Positions 58,464 to 64,000 of a stretch of 64,000 nucleotides of DNA are shown piece after piece (the first letter of the stretch is position 1; each line of letters starts with the position of its first letter). This DNA is from Anaeromyxobacter sp. (GTDB taxonomy: Bacteria; Myxococcota; Myxococcia; Myxococcales; Anaeromyxobacteraceae), in assembly GCA_016718565.1 (NCBI GenBank), contig JADKCZ010000001.1, positions 1,116,001 through 1,180,000 of the forward strand, given 5' to 3'. Both the position numbers and the translations under genes were made by a program. Under the pieces are notes generated by a model that worked only from the letters and a program-made list of their open reading frames with translations, did not search any database and was not told the origin of the DNA.

Positions 58464-58480
58464 CGGGCGCCGGGCGCCCG
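58464..58480. terminator. Candidate bidirectional hairpin between convergent genes
   Basis: CGGGCGC (58464-58470) and GCGCCCG (58474-58480) form a perfect 7-bp stem with a 3-nt loop in the 35-nt gap between the GGQ-protein stop (+) and the hypothetical-gene stop (-). No U-tract is seen, so it may stop transcription only weakly. Confidence 0.4.
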
Positions 58481-58488
58481 GGGCGGCC

Positions 58489-58851
58489 CTACGCGACCTG
58501 CGAGGCCAGCGGCACCGGCTCGGCCAGCCCGGCCAGCACCAGCCGGTCGATGGCGGCCTTCACCTCGGCCGCCTCGATGCCGGCGTCCTGCAGGGCCCGG
58601 CTCAGGTCGTTGAGCCCCTTCTTCTGGCCACGCAGCTCGCCGAGGAGCACCCCGTCGCCGGCGCTCACCTGCAGCGGCGCGGCCCAGGCCGCCAGGGCGG
58701 CCTGCAGGGAGGCGCGGCCGCTGGAGCGGGCGCCGTTCACCACCTCGCGGTGCGCCTGCTCGGCCTCGAGGCCGGCGACGGAGAGGGTGAACTTCTGGCC
58801 GCGGGGCCAGCGCCGGGGCACGGCGGAGGTGGGCAGGGGGTCGGGCACCAT
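58489..58851 (-). CDS. Hypothetical protein, 120 residues, next to the selenoprotein gene
   Basis: Small soluble product with a basic N-terminus (SAVPRRWPRGQKFTLSVAG) and a C-terminal half that looks like a helix-turn-helix or winged-helix fold (LGELRGQKKGLNDLSRALQD, then VKAAIDRLVLAGLAEPVPL). It begins 78 nt after the HesB-like gene on the same strand and may be co-transcribed. Codon use is like its neighbours. I do not recognise a family, and the small size leaves room for doubt. Confidence 0.6.
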   Translation of the reverse strand: MVPDPLPTSAVPRRWPRGQKFTLSVAGLEAEQAHREVVNGARSSGRASLQAALAAWAAPLQVSAGDGVLLGELRGQKKGLNDLSRALQDAGIEAAEVKAAIDRLVLAGLAEPVPLASQVA

Positions 58852-58929
58852 CGGGGCGCGATGTATCCGCCCGATCGAGGGGGCAAGTCAACGGGGCAGT
58901 TGTGCGCCGGCGGCCCCCGCGGCCCGCCC

Positions 58930-59268
58930 CTAGCCGCAGCCGCCCGGCTCGCCGCCGGCGTTCCAGGCCACCAGCCCCTCGCGCCCCAGCACGCGCTGGA
59001 CCTCGATGCGCAGGCCCGGCACCAGGTGGCGCAGGCGCGCCTCCACCAGGAACGGGATCCCGTTGGCGGTGAGCGCCAGGTCTGCGGCCTCGTCGGCTGC
59101 CCCATCCAGGGACAGGTGATAGCTCACGCCCCCTCAACCACGGCCGACGTGGATCCGGATGGTGCTGCCGGGGCCGGCGCCGGCCAGGTGGCCCTCCAGC
59201 AGGGCGCGGGCCTCGGAGGTCACGGTGACGTCGGTGGCTTCGGTGGTGGTCGTGGCGGAGGTGGCCAT
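58930..59268 (-). CDS. HesB/IscA-like selenoprotein with in-frame UGA (Sec45)
   Basis: The frame runs 112 residues from ATG 59268 to a TAG stop, interrupted only by a UGA at 59134-59136 (codon 45). Before it: VTVTSEARALLEGHLAGAG and STIRIHVGRG. After it: GGVSYHLSLDGAADEA, GIPFLVEARLRHLVPGLRIE and the C-terminal EPGGCG. This is the HesB/IscA fold, with the UGA exactly where IscA has the first conserved Cys (its GCSG motif). A SECIS-like hairpin starts 19 nt downstream (59097-59115). HesB-like selenoproteins are an established bacterial family. AAGG precedes the ATG by 4 nt. Ordinary callers would report two genes, 59134-59268 and about 58930-59127. Role: probably Fe-S or redox; not proven. Confidence 0.82.
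59097..59115 (-). promoter_or_regulatory. Candidate bacterial SECIS element in the HesB-like mRNA
   Basis: On the minus strand CUGUCCC-UGGAU-GGGGCAG forms a 7-bp stem (one G-U pair) with a 5-nt loop that has G in its second and third positions. The stem starts 19 nt, and the loop 26 nt, after the UGA, within the usual distance for SelB-recognised elements. It is part of the coding region, as bacterial SECIS elements are. Confidence 0.7.
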
Positions 59269-59368
59269 GGAGCCTTGGAGCCCGGGGAGGGGCGGAAGGG
59301 TTCGGCGGGGCCGGGCCACCCTGCCCGCACGGCGGGCCGAAGGGCCGCCCTACCGGCGTGGCGGGCGC

Positions 59369-61915
59369 TCAGGTCCCGACGCGCAGCAGCGTCAGGAGCG
59401 GGGCGTCGGGGTCGAAGTCCCCGCTGAGGTCCACCTGGCACTGGAGCATCCAGTCCACCTCGCCGGCCTCGTCCACCAGGCGCTGCACCGCCTCCCAGCG
59501 GCGCGGCCCGAGGGCGGTGACGAAGGTCTGGTGCGGCTTGCGGGCCGCCGGGGTCACGTCGATGCGCGGGTGGGCCTCGAAGTAGGGGGCCAGCTCCGCC
59601 TCCAGGCGGGCCGGGGTCCAGGCCCCCTCGCCGGCGCGCAGGGCCGCCGCGGCGCCCTCCCAGTCCTTCCGGGAGAGGGCCAGCAGCAGCCGGTGCAGCT
59701 CGGTGCGCAGGCGCGCTGCGAAGCCGCGGGCGTCGGCCCAGATGGGCGGCGGCCCCACCACCCGCTCCGGCGCGGCCAGCGGCGCGGCCTGGAAGGTCGG
59801 GTCGCGCAGCCGCTCCCACTCGTCGAGCAGCGACGAGTCCACCCCGCGCACCGTGGTGCGCAGGAAGGCGATGACGTCGTCGGTCACCTCGTCGCGGTAC
59901 CCCTCCGGCACGGTCTGCACCAGCGTCTTGTAGCTCTCGGTGAGGTAGCGCAGCAGCAGCCCCTCGCTGCGCTGCAGCTCGTACTCCCGCACGTACTCGC
60001 CGAAGGTCATGAACCGCTCCACCATCTCGCGGGCCACGCTCTTGGGGCGGATGTTCTCGGCGCCCACCCAGGGGTGCCTGGCGGCGAACTCGTTGAAGGT
60101 GGCGTAGACGAAGTCCCGGTTGGGCTTGGGGTACTCCACCTCCTCCAGCAGCTTCATGCGCTCGTCGTACTCGATGCCCTCGGACTTCATCCGGTTGACC
60201 GCCTCGCCGCGGGCCCGGTCCAGCTGCTTCCACAGGATCTGGTCGGGGTTCTCCTGGATCGACTCCACCATGGAGAGCAGGTCCAGCGCGTAGGTCTCCG
60301 ACTCACGCGGGACCTTGGGCAGGGTGTCGAGCAGGTAGAGCGAGAGGGTGTGGAAGAGCGAGAAGTCACGCTGCAGCCCGGGCGCCGGCCGGAGGTAGGC
60401 GCCGCGCCAGCCCTCGACCCGCTCCAGCTGGACCAGCCCGGCGGCCTTGAGGGTGCGCAGCCGCTGCGCCGCCGCCACCCGGTGGCGGTGCTGCAGCACC
60501 TCGGTGCCGTGCGAGCGGGCGATGAGCCGCACCAGGCGGCCGTAGCCGCCGCCCACCTCGCTGGTCTCGCTCTGCAGCAGGTTGACCAGCAGGGCGAAGC
60601 TGGGCTCGAAGCGGCTCTGCAGCGGCTCCGGCGCCTTGACCTGCAGCCGCTCGAAGGTGAGCCGGTCGAAGTGGACGTAGCCCTTGGTGGGCGGCTGCTT
60701 CTTGACCACCTTCTTGCCGGACCGCTCCTTCTCGGCCAGCCGCTTGTTCTCCACCACGTGCTCGGGGGCCTGCGCCACCACGTAGCCGCGCTCGTCGAAC
60801 CCCTTGCGCCCGGCCCGGCCGGAGATCTGGTGGAAGTCGCGCGCCGGCAGCACCAGCACCTTCTCGCCGTCGAACTTGCACAGCTGGGTGAAGAGCACGG
60901 TGCGGATGGGGATGTTGACCCCCATGCCCAGCGTGTCGGTGCCGGAGACCACCTTGAGCAGCCCCTGCTGCGCCAGCTTCTCCACCAGCAGCCGGTACGT
61001 GGGGAGCAGCCCGGCGTGGTGCAGCCCCACCCCGTGGCGCAGGAAGCGCTGCAGCTCCTTGCCGTAGGGCGACTCGAAGCGCACCCCGTCGAGCGCCAGC
61101 TTGATGGCCTCCTTCTCCTCCCTGGTGGAGAAGGTGGCGCTCATCAGGTTCTGGGCCTGCTCGGCGGCGGCCCGCTGGGTGAAGTTGACCAGGTAGACCG
61201 GCGCCTTGTTGGCCTTGACCAGCTCCTCCAGGGTCTCGTGCAGCGGCGTCTCGCGCCACTCGAACTCCAGCGGCACCGGCCGCACCGCGCTGCGCACCGC
61301 CGCCACCGCGCGCCCGGTCACCTCCTGCAGCGAGGCCTCCACCTCGGCGGTGTCGCCCAGGGTGGCCGACATGAGCAGGAAGGTGGCCTTCTCCAGCGTG
61401 AGGAGCGGCACCTGCCAGGCCACGCCGCGCTCCTTGTCGCCGTAGTAGTGGAACTCGTCCATCACCACCGCGTCGTCGCGCAGGGTGGACTCGCGCAGCG
61501 CCAGGTTCATCAGGATCTCGGCGGTGCAGCAGAGGATGGGGGCGTCGCGGTTGACCGCGCCGTCGCCGGTCATCATCCCCACCCGCTCCGGGCCGAAGAG
61601 GCGGCACAGGTCGAAGAACTTCTCGTTCACCAGCGCCTTGATGGGGCAGGTGTAGAAGCTGCGGCGCCCCTGGGCCAGGGCCAGGAAGTGCAGGAAGGTG
61701 GCCACCAGCGACTTGCCCGAGCCGGTGGGCGTGGCCAGCACCAGGTGTGTGCCGTCCAGCAGGTGCAGCAGGGCCTCCTCCTGGTGCGGGTAGAGGACCA
61801 GGCCGGCCCGGCTGGCCCAGCCGACGAAGCGGTCGAGGACGGCGTCGAGGGCCAGGGTCTCGCCCGGGGCGGGCAGCAGGGCGGCGAGCGGGGCCTCGCG
61901 GGTGGGCTCGGTCAT
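59369..61915 (-). CDS. Ski2-like DEAD/DEAH-box helicase (DUF3516 type)
   Basis: The 848-residue product has Walker A in ATPTGSGKS (61-69), DEFH box at 153-156 (VVMDEFHYYG), motif III MSATLGDT, motif V GTDTLGMGVNIP and motif VI HQISGRAGRKG. The C-terminal 400 residues, with HPWVGAENIRPKSVAREM and EYELQRSEGLLLRYLTESYK, match the DUF3516 extension that goes with this helicase group. An RNA helicase role is likely but not shown. ATG 61915 was chosen over the TTG at 61927. It is 100 nt upstream of the HesB-like gene on the same strand, so they may share a transcript. Confidence 0.92.
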   Translation of the reverse strand: MTEPTREAPLAALLPAPGETLALDAVLDRFVGWASRAGLVLYPHQEEALLHLLDGTHLVLATPTGSGKSLVATFLHFLALAQGRRSFYTCPIKALVNEKFFDLCRLFGPERVGMMTGDGAVNRDAPILCCTAEILMNLALRESTLRDDAVVMDEFHYYGDKERGVAWQVPLLTLEKATFLLMSATLGDTAEVEASLQEVTGRAVAAVRSAVRPVPLEFEWRETPLHETLEELVKANKAPVYLVNFTQRAAAEQAQNLMSATFSTREEKEAIKLALDGVRFESPYGKELQRFLRHGVGLHHAGLLPTYRLLVEKLAQQGLLKVVSGTDTLGMGVNIPIRTVLFTQLCKFDGEKVLVLPARDFHQISGRAGRKGFDERGYVVAQAPEHVVENKRLAEKERSGKKVVKKQPPTKGYVHFDRLTFERLQVKAPEPLQSRFEPSFALLVNLLQSETSEVGGGYGRLVRLIARSHGTEVLQHRHRVAAAQRLRTLKAAGLVQLERVEGWRGAYLRPAPGLQRDFSLFHTLSLYLLDTLPKVPRESETYALDLLSMVESIQENPDQILWKQLDRARGEAVNRMKSEGIEYDERMKLLEEVEYPKPNRDFVYATFNEFAARHPWVGAENIRPKSVAREMVERFMTFGEYVREYELQRSEGLLLRYLTESYKTLVQTVPEGYRDEVTDDVIAFLRTTVRGVDSSLLDEWERLRDPTFQAAPLAAPERVVGPPPIWADARGFAARLRTELHRLLLALSRKDWEGAAAALRAGEGAWTPARLEAELAPYFEAHPRIDVTPAARKPHQTFVTALGPRRWEAVQRLVDEAGEVDWMLQCQVDLSGDFDPDAPLLTLLRVGT

Positions 61916-62066
61916 GGGCGGGGGCAAGCTACCGCGCGGGCCGGCGGGGCGGTAGGGCGCCCCCGCCGCGACCTGGTGCGCATCTCCCGCGTCCGGGCTA
62001 TCTTGCCCGCACCCCCGGTGCGACAGGCGCCGGGCGCCGCACCGTCACCACCACCAGGAGCCCACC

Positions 62067-62837
62067 ATGCGCCGCCTCGCCCTCGCTGCCCTGCTCACCC
62101 TCCCGCTCATCGCCCTGGCCGAGGAGGCCAAGCCCGTCGAGTGGAAGGGCACGGTGGGCGCCGGCCTCATCGTCCTGACCGGCAACTCCGAGACCACCAC
62201 CTTCACCGGCGCGGCGCAGGCCAGCCGCGAGACCCTCGGCTGGATCCTCTCGGCCAAGGCGTCCGGGGCCTACGGCCAGAACCGGTCGCCGGGGGCGGCC
62301 AGCGAGACCACCGCGCTCAGCGCCGCCGGCCAGGTCCGGCTGGACCGGAAGCTCGGCGAGACCTGGACGGTGTTCGTCATCGGCGGGGCCGAGACGGACC
62401 ACGTGGCCAGCGTGGAGTACCGCACCATCAGCGAGCTGGGCGCCAGCGCCCAGTGGGTGGACGTCAAGGAGGCCGACTGGCAGAAGCTGGCGCTGCGCAC
62501 CGACCTCGGCCTGCGCTACGGCTACGAGGCGCGCTACCAGTACTACGGCACCCCCATCGGGCCGCAGCCGGGCGTCGAGCTCATCGCCCCGCGCCTCGGC
62601 CTGGCCTTCCGCTACGGCTTCTCCAAGGACGTCTTCTTCACCGAGGAGGCGGAGGTCATGACGGCCCTCAACGGCGAGTCGCGGGTGCTGGCCAAGTCGG
62701 TCAGCAAGCTCTCCAGCCGGCTCACCCAGGCCGTCACCTTCGGGGTGGGCTACACGGTGAGCCACGACAGCCTGCCGGCGGCGGGCAAGGTGAAGACCGA
62801 CACCGCGCTGACCGCGCTGCTGGAGGTCGGCTTCTAG
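62067..62837 (+). CDS. DUF481 outer-membrane protein
   Basis: The 256-residue product has a signal peptide (RRLALAALLTLPLIALA). A beta-rich domain follows with VEWKGTVGAGLIVLTGNSET at its start and KTDTALTALLEVGF at its end; the terminal Phe is a typical outer-membrane barrel signal. These features, including the LTGNSETTTF motif, match the DUF481/YdiY-like family of salt-induced outer-membrane proteins. AGGAG precedes ATG 62067 by 6 nt. It is probably monocistronic. Function unknown. Confidence 0.87.
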   Translation: MRRLALAALLTLPLIALAEEAKPVEWKGTVGAGLIVLTGNSETTTFTGAAQASRETLGWILSAKASGAYGQNRSPGAASETTALSAAGQVRLDRKLGETWTVFVIGGAETDHVASVEYRTISELGASAQWVDVKEADWQKLALRTDLGLRYGYEARYQYYGTPIGPQPGVELIAPRLGLAFRYGFSKDVFFTEEAEVMTALNGESRVLAKSVSKLSSRLTQAVTFGVGYTVSHDSLPAAGKVKTDTALTALLEVGF

Positions 62838-62860
62838 CAGGGTCCCGCGCCGGCCCGCGC

Positions 62861-62875
62861 GCCCCGGCCCGGGGC
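62861..62875. terminator. Candidate bidirectional hairpin between DUF481 gene and chemoreceptor gene
   Basis: GCCCCGG and CCGGGGC (62861-62867 and 62869-62875) flank one C, and further G/C pairs are possible. It lies between two convergent stops (62837 and 62889). The tiny loop suggests either a palindrome or a stem with fewer closed pairs. No U-tract. Confidence 0.35.
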
Positions 62876-62888
62876 CCGCGGCGCCGGC

Positions 62889-64000
62889 TCACTCCACCCG
62901 GAACCCGCTGACGATCTCGGAGATCCGCACCGAGGTGGCCTTGAGGTGGGCGGCGGCCTGCTCCAGCCCCTGGATGCGGGCCAGGGTCTCCTCCATGCCG
63001 GCGTCCAGGTCGCGCATGGCGCCGGCGATCTGGCCGACCCCGGTGGACTGCTGCTGCACCGCGGTGGCGATCTGCAGGGCCGCCTCGCTGGTCTCCTTCA
63101 CGATGGCGCCGATGTGCGTCAGGCTCTGGCCGGAGGCGCGGATGGCGTCCAGGCTGCCCTCCATGCCGCGGCGCGAGCGCTCGGTGAGGTCCAGGGTGGC
63201 CTGGATGGCGGCCTGGATCTCCTGCACCATCCGGCCGATGCGCGCCGCCGCCTGGCCGGACTGCTCGGCCAGGGCCCGCACCTCGGCCGCCACCACCCCG
63301 AACCCCTTGCCGGCCTCGCCGGCCCGCACCGCCTCGATGGAGGCGTTGAGGGAGAGGACGTGCGACTGGGTGGCCAGGTCCTTCACCGTCTCGACGATCT
63401 CGCCGACGGCGCGGGCCTGGTCGAGCAGCAGGGTGCTCTGGGCCACGATGCGCCCCACCGAGTCCTGGATCTGCCGGATGCCCTCCACCGACTGCTGGGC
63501 CGAGCCCTGCCCCTGCAGGCTGAAGTCGGCGGCGCGCCGCGCCACGTCCAGCACCGAGGTGGCCCGGCTGGAGGCCAGGGCGGAGGTCTGCTCCAGCTGG
63601 CGGGTGGTGGTGCTGGTCTGGGCGATGCCGGTGGCCTGCCGCTCCAGCAGCGCGGTCTGCGCCCGGGTCAGCTGGTCCAGCTCGACGGCGGCGCCCGAGA
63701 GGTCGCCGGAGGCGGTGCCCAGGGTGGCGATGATCTCGCGCAGCCGCCCGGTCATGCGCAGGAAGGCGCCGGCCAGCGCCCCCACCTCGTCGCCGGAGGT
63801 CACCTCGATGGGCACCGTCAGGTCGCCCTCGGCGATGCGCAGGGCGGCCCGGTGCAGGGTCTCGAGCGGGCGCGACAGGCCGGCGGCCAGCCACCAGGAG
63901 AAGGCGGTGGCCCCCACCGCGGCCAGGATCATGATGAGCGCGCCCAGGGCCGCCGAGCGGGCCTGCAGCCGGCGGGCCGCCTCGAAGCCGGTCGCCATGG
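62889..64000 (-). CDS. Methyl-accepting chemotaxis protein (5' end outside window)
   Basis: About 370 residues are visible from the C-terminus back; the reading frame stays open at the right edge, so the sensor domain is probably missing. A membrane span (ALIMILAAVGATAFSWWLAA) is followed by a HAMP domain (LSRPLETLHRAALRIAEGDL) and a long coiled-coil signalling domain. The hairpin tip has LATQSHVLSLNASIEAVRAG and GKGFGVVAAEVRALAEQ, the strongest CheA/CheW-binding signature. The C-terminus (SEIVSGFRVE) lacks the NWETF-type CheR pentapeptide. No che genes are in the window. Confidence 0.92.
   Translation of the reverse strand, partial: MATGFEAARRLQARSAALGALIMILAAVGATAFSWWLAAGLSRPLETLHRAALRIAEGDLTVPIEVTSGDEVGALAGAFLRMTGRLREIIATLGTASGDLSGAAVELDQLTRAQTALLERQATGIAQTSTTTRQLEQTSALASSRATSVLDVARRAADFSLQGQGSAQQSVEGIRQIQDSVGRIVAQSTLLLDQARAVGEIVETVKDLATQSHVLSLNASIEAVRAGEAGKGFGVVAAEVRALAEQSGQAAARIGRMVQEIQAAIQATLDLTERSRRGMEGSLDAIRASGQSLTHIGAIVKETSEAALQIATAVQQQSTGVGQIAGAMRDLDAGMEETLARIQGLEQAAAHLKATSVRISEIVSGFRVE

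Noticed and set aside
58930..59268. Two separate small hypothetical genes
   Set aside because: Both pieces are in the same frame, make one HesB/IscA domain and are split only by a UGA with a SECIS-like hairpin.

Overview
The window is 64 kb of very G+C-rich bacterial chromosome, roughly three quarters G+C by eye and about 95% coding. The gene content fits a Myxococcota bacterium, most likely close to Anaeromyxobacter (inference). It includes a surface protein with a MYXO-CTERM-like tail, two Hanks-type Ser/Thr kinases with sensor or repeat C-termini, a citramalate synthase, a three-haem c7-type cytochrome, a probable HesB/IscA selenoprotein and many lipoproteins. I see no tRNA, rRNA, CRISPR array, phage, transposase or integrase.

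Layout. 1-4911: the end of an Ig-like-repeat surface protein, then a palindromic repeat, a BirA-type biotin operator, bioB and bioF. 4922-10441 (minus): ilvA, a sigma-like factor, a kinase with WD40 repeats and a small secreted protein, in one tightly coupled run. 10595-15312: leuC, leuD, cimA and leuB, which make leucine and, through citramalate, isoleucine. 15531-19907 (minus): a LuxR-type regulator and dnaE. 20074-26229: single genes (VOC protein with a histone-H1-like tail, a histidine kinase without its ATPase domain, a YCII protein, an aldo/keto reductase, an amidase) plus a long hexamer tandem repeat. 26338-31699: ilvE, and purL-purQ with a small zinc-binding CZB protein. 31834-38545 (minus): kinase-TPR, BNR lipoprotein, transglutaminase-like TPR lipoprotein, alr. 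39278-45149 (minus): a B12-type radical SAM protein with a membrane tail and a complete tyrosine/homogentisate pathway (fahA, maiA, hppD, hmgA). 47364-54254 (minus): a five-gene envelope cassette (transglutaminase-7TM protein, RimK-like ATP-grasp ligase, TPR membrane protein, TPR lipoprotein, beta-barrel). 54509-58453: a c7 cytochrome, then an MFP/permease/ATPase export operon ending in a GGQ ribosome-rescue factor. 58489-64000: a small hypothetical gene, the HesB-like selenoprotein, a Ski2-like helicase, a DUF481 protein and a chemoreceptor cut by the window edge.

How the genes work together. IlvA and CimA give two routes to 2-oxobutyrate; LeuC, LeuD and LeuB serve both the citramalate and isopropylmalate branches, and IlvE does the final transamination. 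FahA, MaiA, HppD and HmgA take 4-hydroxyphenylpyruvate to fumarate and acetoacetate. Neighbouring genes very often overlap by 4 nt (GTGA or ATGA), so translational coupling is a general habit here.

The most notable points are the in-frame UGA with a SECIS-like hairpin in the HesB/IscA gene (58930-59268), which ordinary gene calling would split in two, and the five-gene transglutaminase-7TM/ATP-grasp/TPR/beta-barrel cassette, a good candidate for a little-described envelope system.
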